Source: Rutidosis leptorrhynchoides (taxonomy: Eukaryota > Streptophyta > Magnoliopsida > Asterales > Asteraceae). Taken from it: DNA of 64,000 bases. The position numbers and the translations under genes are program-made. The stretch covers positions 102,708,501-102,772,500 of the forward strand of contig NC_092333.1 in assembly GCF_046630445.1 (NCBI RefSeq), given 5' to 3'. Below the pieces are notes generated by a model. That model had not been told where the DNA came from, made no database searches, and worked only from the letters and a program-made list of their open reading frames with translations. Position 1 is the first letter of the stretch. Each line of letters starts with the position of its first letter. Positions 14,203 to 27,355 of the stretch are shown piece by piece.

Positions 14203-15864
14203 TATGACGATCGCTCCAAATCCATATGGACGAACACGTCATTCATCGATTTCATTGTGAGGTATTTGACCTCTATATGATACGTTTTGTAAACATTGCA
14301 TTATTTTGAAAAGGCACACCATAAATGAATATTTAAATCAAAGGTTTTTGACATCTGATGATTTCTACATATAGACAATCACCGTAAATAATAGTTTACA
14401 ATAGTACTTCCGTTGACAATGCAGTCAAAATAAGATACATGGTGATGATTTGGTGAATGCAACGTTTCCTTGATAAATATGCCATGTAAGACTCCATGCA
14501 CATAGCTTGTCTAACATATAAGCAAACAGCGGAAGACTTCTAGGGAACCTGAGAATAAACATGCTAACAAGTGTCAACACAAAGGTTGGTGAGTTCATAG
14601 TTTTAGTGTTTCGCATAATCTGTATATAAAGGTGGATCACAAGATTTCAGTTGTTTCATCCAGAAACATTTATCAAAATATTCTACAAGATTGAGCACCC
14701 TGGTAACTAAGCTTTAACGTTATAATAAGTACCTCTGTTTTAACATACATGCAACCAACATGTACAATACACTCAAACCAACGTGTACTAAACTCAAATA
14801 GTATACGTCTGTTTAATAGTTCAGGCTAGGATTTCTAAACCTGGAACAGACGGGGATGTCAAGCCCTATGGATCCATATACCTCTATTCGCGCCCACCAG
14901 TTCTTATAACCGGTAGTTACTAGTTACCAAAGCTAAGGAATTTTCGGTTCAAACTCAGTGCAGAATTTAATATGTACTTGTATCCATTGTGTTTAAAATA
15001 AAGTGCATGTATTCTCAGCCCCAAAAATATAGATTACAAAAGCAATTAAAAAGGGAGCAAATGAAACTCACCTTAGCAGCATATAAAGTCGTTCACCAAA
15101 ATGTGACCGGAACTCGGATTACCAAATAACCATAGATCTCAACCTAGAGAACATATGTTGGTCAATAAATGTTTATAAAGCTAGGTCAGGTCATAGTGTA
15201 TCACAATCCTAATGCTCGAGATCGACATACAAAAGTTATCCACAGTCGTTTTAAAAAGTCAATTTTGACAATAGTTCAATAAAACGAGACGTACCTTATA
15301 TAAGGATTCATTTACTCTGTTGGTAATATTCAAAAATCCAATTTATCAATCTTACAAACAAGTTGTTTAAATATTAATTGCAGATTCAAAAGCAATTCCA
15401 ATTAACATCAATTATAATTCAGTTGATCATATCTTTTAATCCGTTCATCGAAACTATTCAATATCTAAATGAAAAGTTATTGATTTTTCGTCAGCTTTCC
15501 AAAAACATGTATATCATATATACCTTTTACCAGTAATATATGTATTTAATTCGTGATCTATTATAAACTATTTAAAGACAAAATTTAGCATACACGTATG
15601 TATAAATATATATACTCGAGCACTAGACATGGATAAACAATTAATATATAAAAGATAAAATATGAGTGCTTACGTATCAATATTGAGATTCAATATTGTA
15701 GGAAAGTACGTAGACGTAACGGAGATGATAAACACTAGGTTTGATTCATAAATATACCCCCGAACATTACCCATGATTTCCTTAGCTCTATCCCGCTTGA
15801 AAACCCATTTTGAAAGTGACACGCTCAAGACCTCGTCGTAGTATTTTATGTATAATATTAATAC

Positions 15865-15865
<1 letters not shown>

Positions 15866-15921
<56 letters not shown>

Positions 15922-16000
15922 GATTAATAATAATAATATTAATCTTAATAATAATAATATTAATCTTAATAATAATAATAATAATAATAATTATATAATA
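15866..16000. repeat. (AAT)n microsatellite in LTR of element B
   Basis: Interrupted AAT/ATT triplets at the same LTR position as 8697-8815. The isoleucine-rich frames over it are artefacts. Confidence 0.88.
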
Positions 16001-16715
16001 AATATAAATATATATATATTTCTGTGAGAGAGTGCGAGAGAAAACAGATGACAAAATGAACCAAAAATCGACTTGCTTTATAGATGTTTTCTGGATCCAG
16101 CCTCCATGAGATCGCATGGAGTTTCTTTGGTATGCTCATGCGATCGCATGAGCTTAAATGACAGCTCACATTTGATTTGTTTTGTAGTTCGTCAACATAT
16201 TTAAATATATTATATATAATATATATAATTTAAATGAATTAATTATATATTATATTATATTCTCGTGTATAGGTGACTTGTAATTTTTATTCCGATAAGT
16301 TGTACGTCGTCACTCGACTTATGTCCCGGTTCCGGTTTTTTCGAATGTCCATTCATACGCTGAGAAAACTGGCTCTTTACGTTTCGTGACTCGTACCTTT
16401 GTTAAAATATAGTCTTAAATTATCAATAAACTATATCACTCAAAGTGTATCTTAAACTTTCGAGTGTTTTGGTCATTTACTTCTATAAATCATCGTCTCG
16501 TAGTATATACATATACATTTTCATTTTGAAATATTGTTTTACCGTAGCAAATAGTGATTTTCGAAAACACTGTAGCTTTTCGGGTACTGTAGCAATTCGA
16601 AAATACTGTAGCAAATTAGTGTTTTACTGGTTCATCTTAAACATTTTAGTTAACTTATCTTAATATTAATCGAATCAATAATCGAATGTTACAATCGTTT
16701 ACTAAATAACTTGAA

Positions 16716-16719
<4 letters not shown>

Positions 16720-16794
<75 letters not shown>
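16720..16794. repeat. (AT)n microsatellite in LTR of element B
   Basis: Pure TA run of about 75 bases, partner of 10183-10299. Confidence 0.9.
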
Positions 16795-16799
<5 letters not shown>

Positions 16800-16980
16800 T
16801 TAAGTTATATATATATTGTTCGTGAATCGTCGAGAACAGTCAAAGAATAATTGATTACATGAATATAGTTCCAAAACTTGAGACTCAACATTACAGACTT
16901 TGCTTATCGTGTCGAAAACATTAAATCATTTAAAGATAAAGTTTAAATTTGGTCAGAAATTTCCGGGTCATCAAATATAA

Positions 16981-17703
16981 TATAATGACACTTGATCAAC
17001 GTGATTATATTACAGTAAGTCATGCTGAGTTTCTAATGAAACATGATGATTCACATACTATAACGTCGTCATGTGCCATGTTACATGACTCTTTCATTCT
17101 ACCTAATCTCCAAACATATCAAGAACATAATTTCTTAATAGTTCTATCTTTTCTAAATTCTCTGATAATTTAACAAGTTAGGTCATGCTATTACCAGTTC
17201 TTTCTTATAACGTTAGCCATGATCATTCGAAATTCAAAGATTTAACCTACAAAATCGAGACGTCCTAATCGCTTTACTTTAAGTCGGGAAAAGAAAACAA
17301 AAGTATGGAACTCCAAAATATAAGGAAACGAAGGGAATGGATTTATAGTGAAATATCCGACAGAGCAATTAAAATAGATTATTGTATTTAACCAAAGAAG
17401 ATCCTAATTTCCTTAATTACCGAACGATCAAATCTTATTACAAAGGTTTTCTCTAAATTCCTTGATTTTTGGAAATCAACCGTGACTACGTCACCGGTTA
17501 AGACAAACCTGAATTTATTCATTTCACTCTTTTGTGATAGCTTTACTCGTACTCTTCACAAAAAAAAAATTGTTTTATCCATATTACTCACTAATGATAA
17601 AAACTCTAATTTCTAGCTCGTATGCGTCATGAAAACATACTTATTATCAGTCATGACCATCCTAATCAAATTTTGGGACGAAATTTCTTTAACGGGTAGG
17701 TAC
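16981..17703 (+). mobile_element. Element A internal region, right part
   Basis: Resumes directly after the TATAA duplication and aligns, on the opposite strand, with 10483-11480 of element B. It ends in GGGACGAAATTTC, then AACGGGTAGGTAC, the polypurine-type end before the 3' LTR. No protein is recognised. Confidence 0.75.
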
Positions 17704-20206
17704 TGTGATGACCCGGAAATTTCTGACCAAATTTAAACTTGATCTTTATATGATTTCGACATGATAAGCAAAGTCTGTTAGGTTGAGTCTCAAAATTTTG
17801 AACTGTTCAATTGACCATCGACCGTTCTCAACGATTCACGAACAACTATTTGTAAATAGATGTGTTTATATTTAAAATAAATATATATAATTTGAAATTT
17901 AATTTATGATGTAATTGTTAGAAATTAATTATGTAAAAATAATAATTATTATTTAAAACATATCTATATATATAAATAAAGTGTATTAAAAATAAATATT
18001 AAATGATTGTAATACTTGTTTGATGTTCCGATTGATTTTAAGCAAGTTAAATTCAAACTTATGTAATTTTAAAATAATCGGTGATAAGAAAATGAGTTCT
18101 ATAAATTTTAGGCTTACTAAAAATGTATTTAGGATTTAGTTATTAAATTTTAACACTTTTTATATTTTACCCAGAATTGGGAGTGAATAATTAATGTAAT
18201 ATTTATTTAATAGTTAATGACCAAATTTTATACCATAATGACCCAAATAAATAAAGATACTTAACTTAAAATTTTGAAATTTTTCTGAAAGACTTTTATC
18301 CGCCACTGTTTAACAACGGGGAACGAATTACACTGTGTGTAAACTGTCGGCATATCTAATTGGTGTATGAATTGTGCACGTTTAATTGTTGAGTCTTTAT
18401 ATTATCTTAATACTATATTCTACTACTTTATTTTATATCTATAATATCTATATCTATCTATATATATAATACAGACATACATGATATACATTAATAAACA
18501 CTGCACCACCATTCGAGAACCACCAATCAGCACTTGAATTCGCCACTTCACCTTGGCATCATCATGAACAACCTCGTGTTCATCACCACCGTACACGGCT
18601 ACCATGCTTCATCACCTTTTACCTCCATCCGTCACCCACCACAACCTTTCTTATTCGAATCATCCACACCTACTTCACCTCCAACACACCAATCATCACC
18701 ACCATCGTGAACTATCACCACCTCACCATGATTTACCACCCTCATTTCATCGTTTGATCACCAACCCCGCCACCATCAGACTTCATTAAATCACCACATC
18801 AAACCATCATAACCATCACCTTTTGTTTTCTGATTCATTTAACAATCGAGAACCAACTCAGTCAATACCACTCGATCATCACTTCAGCACCCACCGGTTA
18901 CATCTATTTTCGTTTCTATCGTTGATGAACGGAAACACCAACCAAGAACCTTTTGTTGTTCGTTGATATCATTGAGTTACATGTTACTCGACATGTTGCT
19001 TGCTGCTGCAACTACAATGGTTACTGCAGCTACTACTTAATATTTATGTTATTCAAGTACACCCATTTTCACGTACACTTTTTCTTTCTTTTCTTTTGAC
19101 TAACAAATACATAAATCGAATCCAAGCAAATTACGGGAAACATTGGAGTGGAGAGTGGGCTTCATACATATTCAATATGTATCCGTTTCTGTTTGTTTCT
19201 GTTTAAAAGAAAGTGGCGAGTGATTGATTAAAGATCAAATAATGATGGTAGCGTGAGATTAAAGTGATAAAGTTTTGATGGGGGACCACGATGAGGAAAA
19301 TTAGATGATGGAGACTTTTATTTTTTTCCTTCTGTTTCGAATTCCAGATACAACCGACACCTAGTATCACCATTACTCTTCCTGGTTCACTTTCTGTTTA
19401 CGGTTCACACACAAAACCTCCACCCTTCTATTTCAATTGCTGTTACACCATCGAAACCTTTTTGCCTTGTTGTTTGTCTTTCTGTTTTCTGTTTTGGTTT
19501 ATGTTCCCATTGAGATTAAATAATTGGATGGTGGGCTATGAGAAATTTAAACAATAACAAGTGGTTGAGTAGGATATAATAGTGGAATAATTTATGGCCG
19601 ACATTTTTGATGAAATAGTCATTGAATTTTCGTGGTGGACCAGACTCCTTAAAACTTACGTGCCAAATCTTATTCCTCTTATGTCATGGTGAGCGAATTT
19701 ATTTGAAACCAACCGTAGGCCTCTTATTTCTAAACAGGCCGTATGATTTTTGTTGGGCCGTGAGCATGTTTGTGTTTTGGACCGAGAGCTAGATTAAGTT
19801 TTATGTCGGGCTGCTATAGTTCCAATTGAAACAGCCCATTTGAGGTAGACAATACTCACTTGCTGTTTGAAACGATGATGATCGATGATGTCTGTTATAA
19901 TGATGATCATGGTGATTAAAATTTATGATACATGATGAAAAGATGATTAGATTAGGTGATGATAAAAGCTTGATGAAAATGGATGATAATGAGATATGAT
20001 TATGATGAATAGTTTTGAGTATTGTGAAGAAGAAGAGGGAAAACAGAAAAGAGGAGTTAAAACAATTTAGGATGATAATTATTTCAGAAAAGCTGAGACA
20101 GAGGAATGGTTTAGGTTGTTATCGGGTTAGCGGGACATCGCGGGTTCAAACCCGGACTTGGGCATTATTTTTAAGGGCTACTCCTTTGAGGTAGTATTAC
20201 TATCAC

Positions 20207-20302
<96 letters not shown>

Positions 20303-21465
20303 CATTATTATTATTATTATAACTATATTATTATCAATTTTACCATTAATATTAATATTACAATAAAAAAATTAGTTAAATAAAAATATATTTAACAAAA
20401 ACTATATTAATATCTTTATAATAAAAATTAATTATTTATTTAAGCATATAAAAATAAATATATTAATTAAGTTATTAACAAAACATATAAATTATTAAGA
20501 TAACAGTTATATCACTAATAACATATAAATTTGTTCGATTACCATTATATGTGTTAATATATACATATAAATGATATAGGTTCGTGAATCCGAGGCCAAC
20601 CCTGCATTGTTCAGTTCCTTCGTATGCATATTTTTACTACAAGATATCGTATTGTGAGTTTCATTACTCCCTTTTTAAATGCTTTTGCAATATATATATT
20701 TTTGGGACTGAGAATACATGCGCTATTTTTATAACTGTTTTACGAAATAGACACAAGTAATTGAAACTACATTATATGGTTGAATGATCGAAATCGAATA
20801 TGCTCCTTTTAGTATGGTAATCTAAGAATTAGGGAATAGACACCCTAATTGACGTGAATCCTAAAGATAGATCTATCGGGCCCAACAAGCCCCATCCAAA
20901 GTACCGGATGCTTTAGTACTTCGAAATTTATCATGTTCGAAGGGAGTCCCGGAATGATGGGGATATTCTATATGCATCTTGTGATTGTCGATTACCAGGT
21001 GTTCAATCCATATGAATGATTTTTGTCTCTATGTATGGGACGTATATTTATGAGAAATGGAAATGAAATCTTGTGGTCTATTATATTATTGGAAATGATT
21101 TTTTATGATAAACTAATGAACTCACCAACTTTTTGGTTGACACTTTAAAGCATGTTTATTCTCATGTATGAAAGAAATCTTCCGCTGTGCATTTGCTCAT
21201 TTTAGAGATATTACTTGGAGTCATTCATGACATATTTCAAAAGACGTTGCATTCGAGTCGTTGAGTTCATCAAGATTATTATTAAGTCAATTATAGTTGG
21301 ATATATTATGAAATGGTATGCATGCCATCAACTTTCGATGTGAAGAAAGTTTGTCTTTTAAAAACGAATGCAATGTTTGTAAAATGTATCATATAGAGGT
21401 CAAGTACCTCGCGATGTAATCAAATGTAATGTATTTGTCCAGATGGATAAGGACGGGTCATTTCA
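17704..21465 (+). repeat. 3' LTR of element A
   Basis: 3,762 bases from TGTGATGACCCGG to GGGTCATTTCA. It includes a CACCA-rich tract (18490-18830), a B-box-like GGTTCAAACCC (20143-20153), an (ATT)n run (20206-20319) and the conserved downstream blocks. It is the only complete LTR of this element in view. The sequence immediately right of it is LINE coding sequence on the minus strand. Confidence 0.88.
20206..20319 (+). repeat. (ATT)n microsatellite in 3' LTR of element A
   Basis: About 38 ATT units; the partner of 2784-2922. Confidence 0.9.
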
Positions 21466-21654
21466 ATAGCCGTGGGTATAAGTCTCTGAGTTTGTTGTTT
21501 CCAACTCACACTTCATTCCAAAAAGATGTATCCAACCCGTTTCCAATTGATTTAGTGAAAGAATTTTTGAACTCGATTCTAATTTCTTCCAAAGTGTTAC
21601 CTGCAACAATGATATTATACCATGTACCCAAGGTAGGGCGACAACCTAAGTCAC
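21466..21654 (-). pseudogene. L1-type LINE ORF2, C-terminal piece split off by LTR insertions
   Basis: On the minus strand this reads GTWYNIIVAGNTLEE, then FKNSFTKSIGNGLDTSFWNE, then NNKLRDLYPRLF. This is the conserved stretch after the reverse transcriptase in plant L1 ORF2 proteins. It continues the minus-strand reading that stops at 36149: the GTCAC at 21650-21654 and at 36144-36148 is the target duplication of the LTR insertion lying between. The LINE is cut off at 21466 by the 3' LTR of element A, and its real C-terminus and tail are not visible. Confidence 0.8.
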
Positions 21655-21781
21655 TGTAACATCCCACATTTTTCCGTTAAATTAATTTTAGCTCCGTTTT
21701 TTTTAGATAATATCTTTCGTTATATAAATTTGTATCTTCCGTTAACTAACGTTCTTAATATTTCCGTTATTGGATTATAAC
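21655..21781 (+). mobile_element. Solo LTR of another Gypsy family, left part
   Basis: Begins TGTAACATCCC right after the GTCAC target duplication in the LINE and ends with ATAAC (21777-21781), the target duplication of the Tekay-type element. The remainder of the LTR is at 33805-36143. Confidence 0.85.
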
Positions 21782-24778
21782 TGTAACGACCCTGGATTTT
21801 CCGACTTATATTGTTAATATTTATTATTAATACTTGCGTTGTACTAAATGTATTCTTATACATTTTACTTGTTACCGTATTTGACATTTCAATGTCCCGA
21901 CTCGTCTTTTCGACACGTGGTTTTCATGAATAATATTTCGAATATTTTTTACATTCATAATTAATTATTATTAATTATTTCTAATTAACTAATGTAAGTA
22001 GTTACTAGTAATTACTTGGGCTTGTTACTAAGTTGTTGCATACTTATACATGGGCCTTTATTATTGGACTTGGGCTATCAAAGCCCACCCTACATTTCTT
22101 AATGGACTAGTTGTGAGCCCTTTTTTATGCTAGTGATTCATTAAGACTAAACAAGATTAATTAAGTTAAGTGTGGAGACAAAAATGTTTCAAGCATGCAT
22201 GCACCTCTTTCCTATGCATTTAACCTTATACTCTTCCTAGCACACAACACTCTCCCACACTTGAAAGTTGGAACTTGACCACCCCTTTTTTGACCCTAAA
22301 ACCGTCGGCCATGGGTGGGGGAGGGAGTTCAAAAAAAAAAAAATTTGTTACTTATATGCTAGTTTACACTTCATTTTACACATAATTACTTACACCACTT
22401 CTTTTCTCTCAACTTTTCTCTCTAAATTGTAAGTAACAACTTTATTTTTCTTTCTTATTTTTCCTTTAAAAATCACCAAGTATCATCATCAATTTGCTTG
22501 TTTGTTGTTTGTTGTTGTTAAAGATCAAACTTTATAGTTTGTATCTTCATGAATCTTGTTTCTTCCATCCTTTGTTTGATGATGAACCAAGAACAAGGAT
22601 CTAAGCTTGTTAGCTTATGGTTCTACATTTGAAAAGTTATCAAAATCTAAAGTTCATGAGCTTTAAGATCTTACTTGTGTTCATGTTTTGGAAACTTAAG
22701 GTTTACTTTCTTAAGATCCAAGCTTTCACTTGAATCTTCTTAAGTATGAAACAAACATGAACTTATTACTTGTAACTTTAGTTTAGTTCTTCATTTTATT
22801 TATTTATTTTCGTGATTTATATATGTTGGTCAAGTATTACTAGTTAAACTTGATCTCATTTTTCTTGAAACTAAAGTTTAAACTTTGTAAGTTCAAGAAC
22901 ATGGAAGTTAAACTTTCTAGTTATAACTTCATACACTTATGTTGGATCTAAGTTTTTATAGCTTATGGTCTTCCAATTTTGTCTAAAACAAAAGCTTATA
23001 AACTTATATACATTTTACAAGATAAAGATCTAAGTTTCATAACTTATGGTTTTATTAAAGTAAAGATCCAAGTTCCATAACTTAGGGTTTAACTTAAGAA
23101 CACTAGATCTAGACTTTTTAGTCTAGGATCTACAAGACCTAACTATGATCTAAGTTCTACAACTTAAGATCTTGTTTATTTAGTTTACATTCAAGTTTAT
23201 AGCTTAATATTACTATTAGAACTCATGTATGTGTCGGATCTAAGATCTTGATGTAACTTTGGTTCATCAACCATCTTACAACCCTTAAATGAGTTGTGCT
23301 ACATATCTTAGACATAAACTAGTGTCATGATGGTCAAAACTTGGTAAAGATGATGCAAACACATCAATGAGTTGTACACTTGAAGCTATAAGCATCAAGG
23401 ATGAGAACCGTGATGAGCATCAAGCACCAAGAATCCACTGGAGCACTTTACTTACTGTTTTCTGGATCTTATCAGGCTCCTGGGCTTCTGGAAAAGTTGA
23501 TTTCCATATTGTTCGGTTCGATTAGATGACTTTTCGTTTAATACTCGTCTTAATCCGACTTACAGTTTAGGATTTATAGCCTTCCGAAAGTCACTACGCC
23601 CTTATAATGTTGTGCTGAAATTTCTGACCTGCTCGCACTTAAACCGTCGTCACAGTCAAACGAAGACTAGTTTGGTTCTGGAAATTGGTTAGAAACTAGG
23701 GGACTCATATACGGAGCCATGTCCACTGGTCTCACCTCATTTCAGTTTGTATAGAGGTCGTGGCGTCTAAACGAAGTCAGCCTTTGTTTCGATCTCTATT
23801 CTTGATTGAAAACATATTTTACTTTTTACTTATGTTGTTGATGATGATGATGATACTTAAGACCTAATTTACATACTCTTAAAACCTTTAGGAACGATTT
23901 ACTGACTTAGTAACTTTTGACTTAGGTTGAGGACCTTTGGACCAACTACTTGCTTACTTATTCCGTATCGACTTTACTACTTTTCACTGTGAGTTATAGC
24001 ATCCCTTTTTACTTTAACTATTTTGGAAACTGAGAATACGTGCGCTTTTTACATTTTACATACTAGGCACGAGTACTTAAACTTTATATATGTGTGGGTT
24101 ATACAACGGCATAAACTTTCCCCTTAGCTCGGTAACGTTTAGTCATTGGTCTTTGAACCGGTGAAAGCGAATCTTAGATATGGATCCATAGGGTTTGACA
24201 TCCCCACTTGGGCTAGTCACGCTAGCATTTAATGGGTGTTTAATACTTCGTAAATTTACGCACTCGCCAAGTGTACTTTTAGGGGGTGATATTACGTTAA
24301 GTTAATTACCAAGTGCCTACGGTTGAACATATACTTTTCATACTGTTTTGAAACACTGAAATCTCGTGGCCTACCTTACATTACTATTATACTTAAACTA
24401 TAGCTCACCAACATTCGTGTTGATGTTTTTAAGCATGTTTTCTCAGGTGCTTAGAGGTTTGATGCTTCCGCTGTAGTAGTCTTGCTGTGTAGACTCCCGC
24501 TATTTTTGTTAGAGATGTCTCTGCATGAAACGTTTACCTTGCATTCACAACTATGTTAATTTTGAAACAATGAATTTGTAATGACCATTGGGTCTCGTAC
24601 TTATGTTAATTTCTTCTATTCGTAGAAGCCTACTTTCATTTGTAAAACTTATGACGTTGGTTATGACGTCACCCTTTCTTATGAATGCAAACTTATTTTA
24701 AAACAGCATATAGTGTTTGACCTTGTAATGATCCTGTTGTTGATGATCCGTACACGTTAATTTTGTACGGGCGTCACA
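21782..24778 (+). repeat. 5' LTR of the Tekay-like element
   Basis: 2,997 bases from TGTAACGACCCTGG to GGGCGTCACA. It contains a long stretch of repeated GATCTAAG / CTTAAGATC words (about 22580-23260), the conserved GTGAGT (23989) and TTCTCAGGT (to 24448), and abuts TTTGGTATCAGAGC. Confidence 0.9.
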
Positions 24779-24792
24779 TTTGGTATCAGAGC
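24779..24792 (+). promoter_or_regulatory. Primer-binding site of the Tekay-like element
   Basis: TGGTATCAGAGC two bases after the LTR, complementary to the 3' end of initiator tRNA-Met. Confidence 0.9.
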
Positions 24793-25126
24793 ATTGGTTG
24801 TAGGGAATTAGGTTGCATTAGTGAGTCTAGACCGGACCGAGTAGGATTCACTAATAGGACTAATATACAACTTGCTAGTTTACTTGTTTTTGCGGAACTT
24901 GCTGCATGCTGCTGTTTACCTTTACTGCTATATGTTATATACTGCTACTTGTTTTCACTACTGCATGCTACTATCTGCGTTCGATTGCATGATACTTCTG
25001 TAGGATTTGTTATTATTGCCATGCTACTTACTGCTATAGATGATCTAGACTGTCGTAGTTACTTTGCCTAATACGTGCTTGCTATATGACTTACTGACAT
25101 GAAAAAAGTTATTTTTCCTTGTTCAG

Positions 25127-25968
25127 ATGTCGGATATCCCGCCCATCATCATTGACTTGGATAGCGACTCAGATTCATCTGCCACCTCACCTGCTATTGC
25201 CGCTGACTTACAGATCCCGTCATCGCTACCCTCCAGTGACTCTGGCGATTCATCCTCTGAGGACAGTAGCCACGCACCTGAGGAGACGGGGACCCAGAGG
25301 AGATTCCAGCTCCACCTAGCCCAGGACTCCCGGAGCCACAACACCATTCCGGTGGTGGTGTGATTCCTGGGGGAAATGAGGACGGTCCTTTCCGTAATGA
25401 GCGAGGACATTGGGTCAGATGCCTTGTTAATGGACGCGTCTTGCCGATCCCGCCTAGCGGATATCGACTGATGACCACCGGTCGAGTAGATCCACCCTCT
25501 GATGATTCAGACCACTCATCATCCGATGACTTCAGCGAGGAGGATTCCGACGAGGACCCTGAGGAGACGCCCGTTCAACCACCCTCTACCCCGCCGAAGA
25601 AGCGGTATCGTTTCGATGGTACTGTTATTCTAGGGGTTAACGGAGGTAGACCGTTCGTGGACGCACGTGGACAGTTGGTTAGGGTTACCGCCCGTAAGCG
25701 AGTTGTGCCTTACCCTGCCGATCCATTCGTGCGTAAGTCTTCCCGTTACACACCGTCTACTTCTGGTGCTGGACCGTCTGCACCACCAGCTCCACCAGCA
25801 TCATCTGCACCACCAGATCCACCTGTACCATCTGCATCGCCTGCCCCACCAGCATCCCCCGTCGTCGAGGAACTGATCAGGGAAGTGCATATCCTCCGTG
25901 CTCGGGTAACTGAGCTCGAGGACCAGGTGTTCCACATGATGGACATCCTTTACCCACCGTCACCATAG
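25127..25968 (+). CDS. Pre-gag open region of the Tekay-like element (coiled-coil protein, function unknown)
   Basis: Open reading frames between the leader and gag. The first part is acidic and Ser/Asp-rich (DLDSDSDSSATSP). The second part (25360-25968) has two similar units around NEDGPFRNERGHWVRCLVNG and NGGRPFVDARGQLVRVTARK, an acidic stretch, a Pro/Ala/Ser linker and a C-terminal leucine heptad segment. The two 'GxxGPF..xRGxxVR' units suggest an internal duplication. There is no known enzyme motif. Position, acidity and the coiled coil parallel the lone frame of element B. Confidence 0.6.
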
Positions 25969-26269
25969 GGCTATTTTATTAGATTTCATTATGTAATCCC
26001 GTTTGTAGTTTCATGTTTTACTCATGTATTGTACGAACCTTATGCGGATGTATGCAACTTTCTTATTTAATGAATGGAACGTAGTGTTGTTTAATTTCTG
26101 TACGGTGTTCTATTTACGTTACTACATGATGATTTTGTGGTATATGTATCTAGTTGGATTACTTAATTAGCATGTGTTGTGTTGATTCCATGTTGATTAC
26201 CATATACCGTATTATTATTTATTGAATGCTGGATTTTGACTTAAGTCGAAATTTCTGTTTCGAAGATCA

Positions 26270-27330
26270 ATGGCAAAAGGAAGATCAACGCCCACCGCAG
26301 CACAGATTGAGGAGATGATAACTGAATGAGTAGCCGCAGCAATTGCGAATGTCAACCCCCAAGCTCCATCGGTTAACCAGCACAATCATAACGGGTGCAC
26401 CTATAAGGAATTTCAAAGCTGCAAGCCCCACAATTTCAGTAGTACTGAGGGGCCGGTTGGACTGACGAGGTAGTTTGAGAAATTGGAAGTTGTGTTCTGT
26501 GTGAGCAACTGCTCAGAAATGAACAAGACTAAGTATGCCTCCTGTACACTGTCGAGCAACGCTTTAACCTGGTGGAACACACTTGCTCAGGCTAAGGGTA
26601 TTGACAAGGCTTATGCTACACCGTGGGAGGAATTTAAGGGGGCTATGATCGAGGAGTACTGCCCTAGAACAGAGATTCAGAAAATGGAAGCTGAGTTTTA
26701 GGAGTTGAAGGTTGTGGGAAACGATCTTGATGGTTATAATCGAAGGTACATGGAATTAGCTCTGATGTGCCCCACGATGGTTACCCCTAAATTTAAGCGA
26801 ATGGAACGGTTTCCCAAGTCCATTCAGGGAAATGTCACATCTTCAAAACCAGCTGATGTCCCGAAAGCTATGCGCATGGCGCACACCCTGATGAACCAAA
26901 TTACCAGCAAAGAACCAGAAAAGGCGAAATCTGAATCGGGAGCTAGTAATGAGAAACGTAAGTGGGACAACAATAAGGGAAGGGTCTTTGATCAAAACCC
27001 AGCTAAGAGGCATGAAAGTTTCAAGGGAAACAACAACAGGAGGTACCCCAACCCGAACCCTAGCTTAAACCCTAACTACAAGGGTAGTCTTCCGCAATGC
27101 AAGAGATGCTACAAGCATCATACCGAGTACTGCAACGTGGTCTGTGAAAAGTGTAAAAGGACTGGGCATATTGGCAAAGACTGCAAGATCACCACCCTAA
27201 CTGTGAAGACAAACCCTACTGGACCAAGAAAATTCTATGAGTGTGGATGACAGGGCCACTTCGAGAATGAATGTCCCAACAAGAGAAAGGACGGCGGGCC
27301 AGCGCGTGGAAGAGCTTTCAATGTAAATGC
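26270..27330 (+). pseudogene. gag region of the Tekay-like element
   Basis: Capsid-like motifs (YASCTLSSNALTWWNTL, then EYCPRTEIQKMEAEF) are followed by CCHC zinc knuckles (CEKCKRTGHIGKDC and a second unit near 27238). This matches the retrotransposon gag family upstream of pol. It is fossil and broken. Confidence 0.85.
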
Positions 27331-27355
27331 AAGGGATGCCCGTGAGAACCCCGAC

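Larger units (their letters stand above)
14203..16975 (-). repeat. 5' LTR of element B
   Basis: 2.77 kb, without the Cassandra insertion. It carries the microsatellites at 15866-16000 and 16720-16794, two ~20-base palindromes (16102-16121, 16134-16153) and the conserved GTGAGT to CTCAG pair on the minus strand (15071 to 14549). Confidence 0.88.

Noticed and set aside
15788-16117. Isoleucine-rich frames on both strands
   Set aside because: Triplet microsatellite within an LTR.
21627-21654. 28-base match before both Tekay-type LTRs as an unusually long target duplication
   Set aside because: The left copy is LINE coding sequence and the true duplication is ATAAC; the right copy belongs to a 156-base copied flank.
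21655-24778. Treating 21655-24778 as a single LTR
   Set aside because: TGTAACGACCC at 21782 is preceded by ATAAC, which recurs after 33804; the first 127 bases belong to a different, solo LTR.
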